Origin: Paracoccus isoporae
Lineage (GTDB): Bacteria; Pseudomonadota; Alphaproteobacteria; Rhodobacterales; Rhodobacteraceae
Assembly (NCBI RefSeq): GCF_900101865.1
Contig: NZ_FNAH01000013.1
Location: 1 to 64,000 of the forward strand
Reading direction: 5' to 3'
Length of the DNA stretch: 64,000 nt
Part shown: piece by piece, positions 8,109 to 17,267 of the stretch
Layout of the letters: each line of letters opens with the position of its first letter
How positions within the stretch are numbered: position 1 is the first letter of the stretch
The notes under the pieces: generated by a model
What the model saw: the letters and a program-made list of their open reading frames with translations, nothing else
What the model was told of the DNA's origin: nothing
Databases searched by the model: none
Position numbers and translations under genes: made by a program

Positions 8109-8185
8109 TGGCGGACCCGGAGCGATTCGAACGCCCGACCCCCAGATTCGTAGTCTGGTGCTCTATCCAGCTGAGCTACGGGTCC
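8109..8185 (-). tRNA. tRNA-Arg (anticodon ACG)
   Basis: A complete cloverleaf is present on the minus strand, including an encoded CCA end. The 7-bp acceptor stem is GGACCCG/CGGGTCC with discriminator G. The anticodon stem CCAGA/TCTGG encloses the loop CTACGAA with anticodon ACG. The T-loop is TTCGAAT. It reads CGN arginine codons after deamination of the first anticodon base to inosine. No integrase or duplicated 3' end is nearby, so no integrated element is evident. Confidence 0.97.
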
Positions 8186-8265
8186 GCTTACCGGGCAAGG
8201 CCGTTGGCCGACCCGGTAGGGCGGCTATCTAGGCCCGGTGGCATGGGGATGCAAGGGCAAAATCG

Positions 8266-9690
8266 TCATTCCGGGAGGATATTTTCGATCAGCGCCCCGC
8301 GCGGCAGGACGAGGCGGAATTCGGTCCCGCTCTCGTCGCTGCGCAGCAATTCCAGCCGCCCGCCATGGCCGCGGATCAGGTCGGCGGCGATGGCCAGACC
8401 CAACCCGGTGCCGCCCTTGCGCGTGCCGCCGGTGAAGGGCTGGAACAGGTAATCCCGCGCCTTTTTCGGCAGCCCCGGCCCGGTATCGCCCACAAGGATG
8501 ATCCAGTCCTGCTCGGTCTCGCTGGCCGCGATCTCGATGGTGCCGGGACGGCCCGACGCCTCGATCGCCTGTCTGGCGTTGCGCAGCAGGTTCGACAGCA
8601 CCCGGTGCAATTGCTCCTGATCGCCGCGGATCACCAGGTTCGGGCTGATATCGGTGACGAAATCCACCAGCCTGCCATTGCCGCTGCTCTCCGACAGAAG
8701 CAGCTCTGCCTCGGTGATCTCGTCCACCAGCCCGCGCAGGGCAAAGCGCGACAGCGTCGGCGCGGGCTCCTCGGCCTTGCCGAAGGCTAGGGTCGTCTCG
8801 CACAGATTCACCGCGCGCGAGATCGAGTTGACCAGCTTCGGCGCGGCACGCCGCACCGCCGGGTCGTCGCTGTCCTCCAGCCGGTCGGCGAAAATCTGGG
8901 TGGTGGTCAGGATATTGCGCAGATCATGGGCGATCTTGGCGACGGCCTGTCCCAGCCCGGCCAGCCTCTCCTTCTGCTTCAGCGAGTGGGTCAGCGTCGT
9001 CTGCATCGAGGCAAGCGCCGCCTCCGCCTCGCGCAGCTCGGCGATCCGCGCGTCGGGCCGGATGATCGAGCGCGTGTCCTCCGGCGCGGCCGCATAGCTT
9101 GCCATATGCGAGACCACCCGCCGGATCGGCTTCAGGATCAGCCGCTGCGCGGCCAGGAACAAAAGCGCCGCGGTCAGCCCCACCAGCACCGCCGAACCGA
9201 TCAGCACCTGCAAGCCGTAATCCAGCAGCGCCCGGCGCAGCGGGCCGGTCGGCAGGGTGATCTCGATCAACTGGCCGGCCTGGTTGACCGGCGCGCCGAT
9301 CACCCGGATCACCTCGTCATCGCGGTCGGTGAGCTGACGCAGCGCGTCGACGCCGCCCATGACCAGCGAGGTCTCGCGCAGATCAAAGGTCTCGGCGATC
9401 GGACCCGGCAGGGGCGAGGACAGGACAAGCTGTCGCACGTCATTGCGCCGCAGCACCACGTTGTAGACCCCGGCATTGGCCAGCAATTCCGATTCCAGCT
9501 CGGCCGCGATGGTCTCGTCCTCATCCGTGGCCAGCAGCGACAGCGAGGCGATCTGGGCCTTTTCCAGCCGCGTCTGCAGGTAGTCGATGCGAAAGCTCGA
9601 CAGGGACGGGACCAGCACGAAGACTTCAGCCAGCGCCACGAACAGCAGCGTCAGCGCAACGAAGCGGCCAGTCAATGTGTCGATCGACAT
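8266..9690 (-). CDS. Membrane sensor histidine kinase, orphan
   Basis: A 474-residue sensor kinase. One membrane helix near residues 8-30 and another near 170-195 enclose a periplasmic sensor domain of about 140 residues. A HAMP-like segment follows, then the phosphoacceptor box IAHDLRN with His255, the N box (LHRVLSNLLRNARQA), and the G boxes GDTGPGLP and KGGTGLGLAIA. All ATPase motifs are intact. I chose the ATG at 9690 because the membrane helix then starts at once; an upstream in-frame start adds a proline-rich tail. No response regulator gene is adjacent, so its partner is elsewhere. It is divergent from the rpmH operon. Confidence 0.88.
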   Translation of the reverse strand: MSIDTLTGRFVALTLLFVALAEVFVLVPSLSSFRIDYLQTRLEKAQIASLSLLATDEDETIAAELESELLANAGVYNVVLRRNDVRQLVLSSPLPGPIAETFDLRETSLVMGGVDALRQLTDRDDEVIRVIGAPVNQAGQLIEITLPTGPLRRALLDYGLQVLIGSAVLVGLTAALLFLAAQRLILKPIRRVVSHMASYAAAPEDTRSIIRPDARIAELREAEAALASMQTTLTHSLKQKERLAGLGQAVAKIAHDLRNILTTTQIFADRLEDSDDPAVRRAAPKLVNSISRAVNLCETTLAFGKAEEPAPTLSRFALRGLVDEITEAELLLSESSGNGRLVDFVTDISPNLVIRGDQEQLHRVLSNLLRNARQAIEASGRPGTIEIAASETEQDWIILVGDTGPGLPKKARDYLFQPFTGGTRKGGTGLGLAIAADLIRGHGGRLELLRSDESGTEFRLVLPRGALIENILPE

Positions 9691-9827
9691 AGATACCAGA
9701 ACCAGATACGGCGGTCCCGCAGGACCGTTCGGCGCCACAGTTAACCCTGCGCCGCCACGAGTTCAAACATTTGTGCGCGAGACGTCACGGGGCTGGCGTT
9801 TTTCGGGGACGGGCCGCGATTGCGGCG

Positions 9828-9856
9828 TTGACTCAGCCCCGCGCTTGCCCTATTGC
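9828..9856 (+). promoter_or_regulatory. Probable promoter of the rpmH-rnpA cluster
   Basis: TTGACT (9828-9833) and TATTGC (9851-9856) are separated by exactly 17 bases. Transcription would start about 85 bases before rpmH. The spacing is ideal for the housekeeping sigma factor. Confidence 0.55.
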
Positions 9857-9949
9857 GCGGGCTTCGAATTAGCCGACGCGGTCGCGTGGGGCGGGTTTTT
9901 CTGACCCGGTCGCCCAGACCTTCCGCGCACGAGAGAGTGGAGTGAAGAA

Positions 9950-10087
9950 ATGTCGAAGCGCACCTTCCAGCCGTCGAACCTGGTCCGCACCCGCCGCCAC
10001 GGGTTCCGCGCCCGCATGGCCACCAAGGCCGGCCGCGCCGTGCTGAACCGCCGCCGCGCCAAGGGCCGCAAGCGCCTGTCGGCCTGA
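9950..10087 (+). CDS. rpmH: 50S ribosomal protein L34
   Basis: A 45-residue, very basic protein. The start [10 protein letters not shown], the central [15 protein letters not shown] segment and the KGRKRLSA end are diagnostic of L34. It has one more residue than most L34 proteins (an extra Ser at position 2). The ribosome binding site is GGAG, nine bases upstream. It is the first gene of the conserved rpmH-rnpA-yidD cluster, which links ribosome, RNase P and membrane insertion genes. Confidence 0.98.
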   Translation: MSKRTFQPSNLVRTRRHGFRARMATKAGRAVLNRRRAKGRKRLSA

Positions 10088-10137
10088 TCCGCACGGACCA
10101 GCCCGGCGTGCCCGCGCACGCCCTACAGGATCATCAG

Positions 10138-10572
10138 ATGCCGCCGCATCCGCCCGCACATGCCGAACACGCGCAGGTCGGGACCGATGCGGCGGCTTTC
10201 GTCGTGGCGCCACCCGCCATATCGGTGCTGCGCCAGAGGGCCGATTTCCTGCGCGCATCGAAGGCGCGGCGGGCGGGAACGCCCGGGTTTCTGCTGCAGG
10301 CCCGCAAGCGCGGCGCGCAGGAACCCGCCGAGACCCCGCTCCGCGTCGGCTTCACCTGCTCGAAAAAGATCGGCAACGCGGTGATGCGCAACCGGGCCAA
10401 GCGGCGTTTGCGCGCGGTGGCGCGCGAAGTGCTGCCGGATCTCGGCCGGGCGGGGTGGGATTACGTTCTGGTCGGCCGGCCCGACGCCACCGTGTCGCGC
10501 GACTATCAGAGCCTCGTTGCGGATCTTCGCGCGGCGCTGTCGCGTATCCACGCCGGTGGGTCGAAAGCGTGA
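10138..10572 (+). CDS. rnpA: Ribonuclease P protein component
   Basis: Protein subunit of RNase P, which with the M1-type RNA removes the 5' leader of precursor tRNAs. The conserved core runs from RADFLRASKARR through VGFTCSKKIGNAVMRNRAKRRLR, which contains the RNR signature, to the YVLVGR strand. The protein is 144 residues, with an alanine- and proline-rich N-terminal extension of about 30 residues. I chose the ATG at 10138, preceded by CAGGA, over a GTG ten codons earlier. The stop codon overlaps the yidD start by four bases (GTGA). Confidence 0.95.
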   Translation: MPPHPPAHAEHAQVGTDAAAFVVAPPAISVLRQRADFLRASKARRAGTPGFLLQARKRGAQEPAETPLRVGFTCSKKIGNAVMRNRAKRRLRAVAREVLPDLGRAGWDYVLVGRPDATVSRDYQSLVADLRAALSRIHAGGSKA

Positions 10573-10808
10573 CCCCGCTGGCGCATATCGTGGCGCTGCC
10601 GGTGCGCGCCTATCGCCTGGTCTTCAGCCCCTGGGTCGGGCATGGCTGCCGCTTTCAGCCCACCTGCTCGGCCTATGCGATGGAGGCTCTGGAACGTCAC
10701 GGCGCGCTGCGCGGAAGCCTGCTGGCCGGGCGCCGCATCCTGCGCTGCCATCCCTGGGGCGGCGATGGCTACGACCCGGTGCCCGATCCCCGCGACGCAA
10801 GCGGCTGA
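10569..10808 (+). CDS. yidD: Membrane protein insertion efficiency factor YidD
   Basis: A 79-residue protein with the YidD signature: [27 protein letters not shown], followed by [14 protein letters not shown]. All three conserved cysteines are present. YidD is a peripheral inner-membrane protein that assists YidC. Translation probably starts at the GTG at 10569, which overlaps the rnpA stop codon by four bases, the usual arrangement for this pair. A longer ATG frame from 10455 would lie inside rnpA and add a tail with no homology. Confidence 0.93.
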   Translation: MTPLAHIVALPVRAYRLVFSPWVGHGCRFQPTCSAYAMEALERHGALRGSLLAGRRILRCHPWGGDGYDPVPDPRDASG

Positions 10809-10866
10809 GCGCCGCCGCGCCCCCGACCTCGAGACAGCAATGCGCCCCCGACACGGAGAGCCAAGC

Positions 10867-11742
10867 ATGACCCAGCAGACCGAATTGGACCGCCCCGAGA
10901 GTTCCGACGACGCGGCGGGCGAGATCCATCCGCTGTTTCGCGGCGCGCCCGACACCACGGCATTCCGCAAGCTGCGCAAGCGTCTGGTGCGCGACACCCG
11001 TGCCGCGATCGAGGATTTCGGCATGGTGACACCCGGTGACCGCTGGCTTGTCTGCCTGTCGGGCGGCAAGGACAGCTATACGCTGCTGGCGATCCTGCAT
11101 GAGCTGAAATGGCGCGGTCTGCTGCCGGTCGAACTGCTGGCCTGCAATCTGGATCAGGGCCAGCCCGGATTTCCCGCAACCGTGCTGCCGGAATTTCTCA
11201 GCGACCGGCAGGTCGAACACCGGATCGAGTATCAGGACACCTATTCCATCGTCACCGACAAGATCGCGCCGGGCGGGACGATGTGCAGCCTGTGTTCGCG
11301 GCTGCGGCGCGGCAATCTCTACCGCATCGCGCGGGAAGAGGGCTGCTCGGCGGTGGTTCTGGGCCATCACCGCGACGACATGCTCGAGACGTTCTTCATG
11401 AACCTGTTCCATGGCGGGCGGCTGGCGACCATGCCGCCCAAGCTTCTGAACGAGGAAGGCGATCTGCTGGTGCTGCGCCCGCTCGCCTATGTGGCCGAGG
11501 CGGATTGCGAGAAATTCGCCCGCGACATGGCCTATCCGATCATCCCCTGCGATCTCTGCGGCTCGCAGGAGGGGTTGCAGCGCGCGCAGGTCAAGAAACT
11601 GCTGGACGAGTGGGAGACGCGCGCGCCCGGACGGCGGCAGGTGATGTTCCGCGCGCTGATGAACACGCGCCCGTCCCATCTCCTCGACCCGAATTTGTTT
11701 GATTTCGCCTCGCTCCGGCCTAAGCTCGAGGAGAAAAACTGA
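10867..11742 (+). CDS. ttcA: tRNA 2-thiocytidine(32) synthetase TtcA
   Basis: An ATP-dependent enzyme that thiolates cytidine 32 of certain tRNAs. The PP-loop SGGKDS is near residue 61. Two CxxC motifs, CSLC and later CDLC, supply cysteines for the iron-sulfur cluster, and the [15 protein letters not shown] segment is typical of TtcA. The 291-residue length is normal. The ATG at 10867 is preceded by GGAGAG. It lies between yidD and the EAL-like gene; the spacing suggests co-transcription with the cluster. Confidence 0.93.
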   Translation: MTQQTELDRPESSDDAAGEIHPLFRGAPDTTAFRKLRKRLVRDTRAAIEDFGMVTPGDRWLVCLSGGKDSYTLLAILHELKWRGLLPVELLACNLDQGQPGFPATVLPEFLSDRQVEHRIEYQDTYSIVTDKIAPGGTMCSLCSRLRRGNLYRIAREEGCSAVVLGHHRDDMLETFFMNLFHGGRLATMPPKLLNEEGDLLVLRPLAYVAEADCEKFARDMAYPIIPCDLCGSQEGLQRAQVKKLLDEWETRAPGRRQVMFRALMNTRPSHLLDPNLFDFASLRPKLEEKN

Positions 11743-11797
11743 ACCAGCCGCACCGGATCTGAGTGAACTTTAACCGAACATCAAGATCTCCCCGGTC

Positions 11798-12688
11798 ATG
11801 CTGCGCCCCCAGACGGTATGCGAATCGGGGCGCGAGATGGGGGTTTTCGGATTGTTGCGCTTGATCTTCGGCTGGCTGCGCCAGGCCCGCACGGGATCGG
11901 CCACATCACGCGCCGCCCCTGCCGCGGCAGCGCCGAGGGCGGTGCCGGTTGCCCGCGCAGAGGGTGCAAGACGGCCTGCAGCGCCGTGGAATGACAGGGC
12001 ATTCCCGCGGTTCCGCCCCCAGATTTGCTGCGACACCGGGGAAGTCTCCTCGGTGCTGATCCTGCCGCCCGCTCACCTGGCTGGCGATCCCTATGAAAGC
12101 CTGCGGCTGGGGCTGATGCAGATGCGGCTGTGGTCGGCCGATGCCATTTCCGTGCCACCGCTGAGTGTCGATCTGCTCCGCACAACCGCCGAATGTGCCG
12201 AACTGGCCGCTCCGCTGCTGGGTGAAATCGCGCGGCAGGGGTTCTCGCCCGCACAGGTCATGTTCAGCGCCGCCGACCCGGACGGGCATGGGCGCGCACT
12301 GGCCGGCCTGTCCCGGCTCGCCGCAGCGGGATGCGGGATCGAGCTGTGCTGCATGGACGAGGCGGTGCCGCGGCTGCTCGCCCGGTCGCCCACAGGCTCG
12401 GTCCGGCTGCGCCTGCCGCCGCCGCTGCTGCGCGGCTGCGGCATCGACCCGGATTGCGGGCGGATGATCCTCGCCCAGCTTGCCGTGGCAGAGCGTCACG
12501 GCGCGCGCAGCTTTGCCGGGCAGGTGGATACGCGCAGGGAATACGGCTTCCTCGCCCAGATCGGCTGCGACGTGGTGCAGGGCGATGCCGTGGCCCCAGA
12601 ACTGGACGCGAACGCGATGGGCCATTACCTGCGCCAGAGCGCCGCCATCCCGCCCACGCGCGGCGCGATCCCGCGCCCCGCCGCCTGA
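11798..12688 (+). CDS. Degenerate EAL-domain protein, probably inactive
   Basis: After an alanine-rich N-terminal region of about 70 residues, the rest follows the outline of an EAL domain: FRPQICCDTGEV in place of the usual QPIVDLxTG, a GFSPAQVMF strand, GIELCCMDEA in place of xALDDFG, GQVDTRREYGFL in place of EGVETxxQxxFL, and IGCDVVQGDA in place of LGCDxxQGY. The EAL signature itself is absent and most metal-binding acidic residues are changed. It should not hydrolyse cyclic di-GMP; it may be a scaffold or a non-catalytic sensor. A second ATG at 11837, directly before a hydrophobic stretch, is an equally plausible start. Confidence 0.75.
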   Translation: MLRPQTVCESGREMGVFGLLRLIFGWLRQARTGSATSRAAPAAAAPRAVPVARAEGARRPAAPWNDRAFPRFRPQICCDTGEVSSVLILPPAHLAGDPYESLRLGLMQMRLWSADAISVPPLSVDLLRTTAECAELAAPLLGEIARQGFSPAQVMFSAADPDGHGRALAGLSRLAAAGCGIELCCMDEAVPRLLARSPTGSVRLRLPPPLLRGCGIDPDCGRMILAQLAVAERHGARSFAGQVDTRREYGFLAQIGCDVVQGDAVAPELDANAMGHYLRQSAAIPPTRGAIPRPAA

Positions 12689-12787
12689 ACGCCACCCGGC
12701 GTTCCGCCCGCATGGGCGGGAATCGCCTTGACCTTTGCCTGCCCCTTCTGTTGAACCCTCCCCTGACAACAGAGGGCGCGACACCGC

Positions 12788-14656
12788 ATGGAAGACAACA
12801 ACCGCAATCTCATCCTCGCCATGGTGCTGTCCATGCTGGTGGTGCTGGTCTGGTTCACCTTCTTTGCCCCCGAACCGCCCCCGCCCCCGGCGGACACCGA
12901 CGCAGCAACGCAGGCCGAACCGGGCGCGCCCGCAGCCCCTTCGGCGTCCGGCGCGACGGCCACCGCCCCCGGTGCCGCGGCAGACGGGCCGCAGGACGCA
13001 TCGGGCAGCGCCGCGCGCGTCAGCATCGACAGCCCGTCGCTGGAAGGCTCCATCTCGCTCGCCGGCGGCCGCATCGACGATCTGCTGCTGACCGGCTACC
13101 GCGAGACGCTGGACGAGGACTCGCCCTTCGTGCGGCTGCTCACCCCGACCGATGCCGCCCATCTGCGCGCGGAGAGCACCGGCAGCCCGGTGGCGCCAGG
13201 TGGCGATCCTGAAGCGATCATTCAGAAACCCTATTACGCCGTCTATGGCTGGAGCCCGGCGGCCGGGACCGATCCCGCCTCGGTGCCGAATGCCAGCACG
13301 GTCTGGGAGCTCGAATCCGGCGAGACGCTGGGGCCCGACAGCCCGGTCACGCTGCGCTGGGAAAACGGGCAGGGCCAGATCTTCCGCCGCAGCTTCGCGC
13401 TCGACGACAAATATCTGTTCACCGTGACCCAGTCGGTCGAGAACACCACCGACACGCCCTTCGCCGCCGCCCCCTACGGCATCATCGCGCGCCATGGCGA
13501 GCCGGACACGCAGAACTTCTTCGTGCTGCATGAAGGCGCCGTGGCGATGACCGATGGCGAGCTGATGGAGGCCGATTACGGCGATCTGACCGATCTGGAC
13601 CCGGTCGCCCGCGAGGGTCGGGCCGACATCATCGACGTGGCGGAGAACGGCTGGGTCGGCTTCACCGACAAATACTGGATGACGACGCTGGCCCCCGCGC
13701 CGGGCCAGCCCTTCACGGCGGTGGTGAAATACGCCGAGGGCGCCGATATCTATCAGGCCGAGACCCGCTTCCCGGTCGTCACCGTCCCCGCCGGCGGCAG
13801 CGCGTCGAGCGAATCCTATCTGTTCGCCGGCGCGAAGGAATGGGAGACGATCCGCGGCTACGAGGAAAGCCCCGGCATCCAGCGTTTCGTCGACTCGATC
13901 GACTGGGGCTGGTTCTATTTCCTGACCAAGCCGATCTTCCGCGTGCTGCATTGGCTGAACGGGCTGATCGGCAATATGGGCTGGGCGATCATCGCGCTGA
14001 CCTTCATCCTCAAGGCCATCGTCTTCCCGCTGGCGCGGAAATCCTATGTCTCCATGGCGCGGATGCGCGAATTGCAGCCGCAGATGGAGGCGATCAAGGA
14101 ACGCGTCGGCGATGACCGCCAGAAGATGCAGCAGGAGATGATGGCGCTCTACAAGAGCGAGAAGGTCAACCCGGCCGCGGGCTGTCTGCCGATCCTGATC
14201 CAGATCCCGATCTTCTTCAGCCTCTACAAGGTGATCTTCGTCACGCTGGAGCTGCGCCAGGCGCCCTGGATCGGCTGGATCCGCGATCTGTCGGCACCCG
14301 ATCCGTCCTCGATCATCAACCTGTTCGGGCTGCTGCCCTATGCGGCACCTGACCGGGACAGCATCATCGGCATCGTCTCGCTGTCGATCATGGCGATCAT
14401 CCTGGGCCTGTCGATGTGGTTGCAGCAGAAGCTGAACCCGGCGCCGACCGATCCGACCCAGAAGATGATCTTTGCCTGGATGCCCTGGGTGTTCATGTTC
14501 ATGCTGGGCGGCTTCGCGTCCGGGCTGGTGCTCTACTGGATCACCAACAACGTCATCACCATCTTCCAGCAATACACCATCATGTCGATGCACGGGCAGC
14601 CGCCGAACCTGTTCGGCAATATCCGCTCCAGCATCCCGTCCCGAAAGAAGAAGTGA
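12788..14656 (+). CDS. yidC: Membrane protein insertase YidC
   Basis: Inserts inner-membrane proteins alone or with SecYEG. The 622-residue protein starts with a membrane anchor (residues 8-27), then an Ala/Pro-rich linker, a large periplasmic beta domain to about residue 370, and the conserved five-helix core. Core landmarks include NMGWAIIALTFILKAI, the cytoplasmic coiled hairpin with QPQMEAIKERVGDDRQKMQQEM, and the late helix LPILIQIPIFFSLYKV. The C-terminus is a short basic tail (SRKKK). The stop codon overlaps the start of the MOSC gene by one base (TGATG), so the two are coupled. Confidence 0.97.
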   Translation: MEDNNRNLILAMVLSMLVVLVWFTFFAPEPPPPPADTDAATQAEPGAPAAPSASGATATAPGAAADGPQDASGSAARVSIDSPSLEGSISLAGGRIDDLLLTGYRETLDEDSPFVRLLTPTDAAHLRAESTGSPVAPGGDPEAIIQKPYYAVYGWSPAAGTDPASVPNASTVWELESGETLGPDSPVTLRWENGQGQIFRRSFALDDKYLFTVTQSVENTTDTPFAAAPYGIIARHGEPDTQNFFVLHEGAVAMTDGELMEADYGDLTDLDPVAREGRADIIDVAENGWVGFTDKYWMTTLAPAPGQPFTAVVKYAEGADIYQAETRFPVVTVPAGGSASSESYLFAGAKEWETIRGYEESPGIQRFVDSIDWGWFYFLTKPIFRVLHWLNGLIGNMGWAIIALTFILKAIVFPLARKSYVSMARMRELQPQMEAIKERVGDDRQKMQQEMMALYKSEKVNPAAGCLPILIQIPIFFSLYKVIFVTLELRQAPWIGWIRDLSAPDPSSIINLFGLLPYAAPDRDSIIGIVSLSIMAIILGLSMWLQQKLNPAPTDPTQKMIFAWMPWVFMFMLGGFASGLVLYWITNNVITIFQQYTIMSMHGQPPNLFGNIRSSIPSRKKK

Positions 14657-15477
14657 TGGCACGGCTCGCGCAGATCTGGCGATACCCCGTCAAGGCGATC
14701 GGGCGCGAGCGGCTGAAACAGGTCCGGCTGGAGGCGGGGGCCACCCTGCCCCGCGACCGGAATTGGGCGGTGCTGCATTCCAATTCGGTCGAGCGGCTGG
14801 GTGACGGCGCGACGCTGTCGGACTGGCTGCCGAAATCGGCGTTTCTGCGCGGCGCGGCCGGGCCGGCATTGCAGGCGGTCAGCGGCGGTCTGGTCGATGA
14901 CGGCAAGCTGGCCTTCAGCCACCCGGATTGCGAGGACATCGTGATCGACCCTGCCGACGAGGCGGATCAGGAGCGGCTGATCGCCTGGCTGGCACCGCTT
15001 TGGCCCGAGCGGCGCGGTGCGCCGGAGCGGCTGGTGACCGGACCTGTGGCATTGACGGATTCGCCGGAACCCTTCGTCTCGATCAATTCGCTGGACAGTC
15101 TCAGCGTGCTGGAATCGAAAGTGGGCGAGCGGCTCGGCGTCGAACGCTGGCGCGGCAATCTGTGGATCGAGGGCGCGGAGGCCTTTGCCGAGCAGGATTG
15201 GATCGGCCGCGAGATCCATATCGGCGCGGCGCGGCTGGTGATCCGCGAGCCGATCGGCCGCTGTGCCGCCACCGCCGTCGACACAGAGACCGGCGAGCCG
15301 GACCGCGACATGGTCCGCGCCCTCAGCGACGCGTTCGGGCACAGCAATTTCGGGGTCTATGCCGAGGTTCTGGACGGCGCCGAGATCGGCGAGCTGGACG
15401 AGGTGACAGTGATGGACGCCCCCGCGGATGAAGGCGGCGACGACGCCGCGGCGGCGGGCACGGGTGACGACGCATGA
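14656..15477 (+). CDS. MOSC-domain protein
   Basis: A 273-residue protein with an N-terminal MOSC beta-barrel (RLAQIWRYPVKAIG) and a C-terminal MOSC domain. The conserved cysteine lies in GRCAATAVDTETGEPD, matching the pattern RCxATxVDxxTG. Proteins of this family bind molybdenum cofactor or transfer sulfur; YcbX- and mARC-like members reduce N-hydroxylated compounds. No partner ferredoxin gene is adjacent. It is tightly packed between yidC (1-base overlap) and engB (4-base ATGA overlap), a conserved placement in Rhodobacteraceae that may reflect transcription convenience rather than a shared function. Confidence 0.85.
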   Translation: MARLAQIWRYPVKAIGRERLKQVRLEAGATLPRDRNWAVLHSNSVERLGDGATLSDWLPKSAFLRGAAGPALQAVSGGLVDDGKLAFSHPDCEDIVIDPADEADQERLIAWLAPLWPERRGAPERLVTGPVALTDSPEPFVSINSLDSLSVLESKVGERLGVERWRGNLWIEGAEAFAEQDWIGREIHIGAARLVIREPIGRCAATAVDTETGEPDRDMVRALSDAFGHSNFGVYAEVLDGAEIGELDEVTVMDAPADEGGDDAAAAGTGDDA

Positions 15478-16124
15478 AGGTCGCCTTTCCGCTGGCCGGT
15501 GAGCCGGAACCGCAGGCGGCCGAGGCAGCGCGGCTGCTGTTCGCGGGGCCCGTCGATTTCATCAAGGGCGTGGTCGCGATGGACGGGCTGCCGCCCGCCG
15601 ACCGGCCGGAGATCTGCTTTGCCGGTCGCTCCAATGTCGGCAAGTCGAGCCTCATCAACGCGCTCACCGGCCGCAAGGGGCTGGCGCGGGCGTCGAACAC
15701 CCCCGGCCGCACGCAGGAGATCAATTATTTCGGGCTGGGCGAGCGCGCCTATCTGGTCGATCTGCCGGGATACGGCTTCGCCAAGGCGCCGCTGCCGGTG
15801 GTGAAGCGCTGGCAGGAGCTGCTGAAGGCCTATCTCGCCGGTCGGCCCACATTGCGCCGGGCCTTCTGCCTGATCGACTCGCGCCACGGCATCAAGCCGG
15901 TGGATCACGAGATCATGACGCTTCTGGACCGCTCTGCCGTGCCGTTCCAGGTGGTGATGACCAAGGCCGACAAGCTGGGCCCGAACGCGATCCGCCCGGT
16001 GCTCGATCAGGTCGAGGAAGAATTGCAGAAACACCCGGCCGCCTATCCTGAACTGGTCGTGACCTCCTCCGACAAGGGCCAGGGCATCGCCACGCTGCGC
16101 GCGATCATCGCCGGGCTGGACTGA
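15474..16124 (+). CDS. engB: Ribosome biogenesis GTP-binding protein EngB (YihA/YsxC)
   Basis: A 216-residue TRAFAC-class GTPase that acts in large ribosomal subunit assembly. The P-loop is GRSNVGKSS near residue 50, switch I contains the NTPGRTQ motif, G3 is DLPGYG, G4 is TKAD and G5 lies near TSS. The start codon overlaps the stop codon of the MOSC gene, which fixes the start. It lies upstream of argB in the same direction with a 75-base gap. Confidence 0.95.
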   Translation: MKVAFPLAGEPEPQAAEAARLLFAGPVDFIKGVVAMDGLPPADRPEICFAGRSNVGKSSLINALTGRKGLARASNTPGRTQEINYFGLGERAYLVDLPGYGFAKAPLPVVKRWQELLKAYLAGRPTLRRAFCLIDSRHGIKPVDHEIMTLLDRSAVPFQVVMTKADKLGPNAIRPVLDQVEEELQKHPAAYPELVVTSSDKGQGIATLRAIIAGLD

Positions 16125-16199
16125 GCCGGGCCGGCGGCGCAGGCGACTATGGACGCCACGTGCCGCCGCGCTTAACCTGCCGCCAGCCACAGGGAATCC

Positions 16200-17117
16200 A
16201 TGATGAGACAGCAGGACATGACCCGAGATTTCGCCGCCGCCGCCACGACCCTGTCCGAAGCCCTGCCCTATATGCAGCGCTATTCCGACGCGGTGGTGGT
16301 GGTGAAATTCGGCGGCAACGCCATGGGCGACGAGGCCGAGATGGCGAAATTCGCGTCCGACATCGTGCTGATGAAACAGGTCGGCATCCATCCGGTCGTG
16401 GTGCATGGCGGCGGGCCGATGATCAATGACCTGCTGGGACGTCTGGGCATCGAGAGCCGCTTCGTGCGCGGCAAGCGCGTGACCACCAAGCAGACCGTCG
16501 AAGTGGTCGAGATGGTGCTGTCCGGGCTGGTGAACAAGCGCATCGTGCAGGCGATCAACGATGCCGGCGGGCGGGCGGTCGGGATTTCCGGCAAGGATGA
16601 CGACATGATGGTCTGCGAGGCCGACGACCCGGAGCTGGAATTCGTCGGCCGCCCGATCGAGATGAATGTCCAGATCATCCGCGATCTCTACCAGGCCGGG
16701 CTGATCCCGGTGATCGCCCCTGTGGCCACCGGCATGGCGGATAACGAGACTTTCAACGTCAATGGCGACACGGCGGCAGGCGCGATTGCCGGTGCGCTGC
16801 AGGCGGACCGGCTGCTGCTGTTGACCGATGTGTCCGGGGTCAAGGACGCTTCCGGCGAGGTTATCACCCAGATGACGCCCGAGCATGTCACCGCCATGAT
16901 CCAGGATGGCACGATTGCCGGCGGCATGATCCCCAAGACCGAAACCGCGCTGAAAGCGATCGAGGAAGGGGTCCGCGCCGTGGTGATCCTGGACGGCCGC
17001 GTGCCCAATGCCTGCCTGCTGGAGCTGTTCACCGAACATGGCGCGGGCAGCCTGATCCGATCGACCGAGCCGCGCGTCAAGCCGCGCGGTTTGCGCCAGG
17101 GCGACAGCGGGTTGTGA
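16200..17117 (+). CDS. argB: Acetylglutamate kinase
   Basis: Second enzyme of arginine biosynthesis; phosphorylates N-acetylglutamate. The 305-residue protein shows [10 protein letters not shown] (phosphate binding), [10 protein letters not shown] (substrate loop), [12 protein letters not shown] and the late [11 protein letters not shown] motif, all intact. The N-terminal helix that makes hexamers in arginine-sensitive enzymes is present (residues 5-27), so feedback inhibition is likely by family comparison. The start at 16200 has AGGGAAT just upstream; three further in-frame ATGs follow closely. A GC-rich hairpin lies just beyond the stop codon. Confidence 0.96.
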   Translation: MMRQQDMTRDFAAAATTLSEALPYMQRYSDAVVVVKFGGNAMGDEAEMAKFASDIVLMKQVGIHPVVVHGGGPMINDLLGRLGIESRFVRGKRVTTKQTVEVVEMVLSGLVNKRIVQAINDAGGRAVGISGKDDDMMVCEADDPELEFVGRPIEMNVQIIRDLYQAGLIPVIAPVATGMADNETFNVNGDTAAGAIAGALQADRLLLLTDVSGVKDASGEVITQMTPEHVTAMIQDGTIAGGMIPKTETALKAIEEGVRAVVILDGRVPNACLLELFTEHGAGSLIRSTEPRVKPRGLRQGDSGL

Positions 17118-17125
17118 CCCGGCCG

Positions 17126-17148
17126 GGGCGGGCCCGCGCGGCCCGCCC
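17126..17148 (+). terminator. GC hairpin after argB
   Basis: A perfect 8-bp GGGCGGGC/GCCCGCCC stem with a 7-base loop begins eight bases after the argB stop codon. There is no T-run, so it is a terminator-like hairpin or an RNA stabiliser rather than a classical intrinsic terminator. Confidence 0.4.
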
Positions 17149-17267
17149 GCATCGCCTTGAATGCACCTTCATTTTTCCTCTGCGCAGGGCCAGTCTGGCG
17201 CTTGCCCTGCCCGCGCGACCTGTGGCAGGCTTCGTTAACTTTCGCGCGGTTGAGAGGCCCATCGCAC

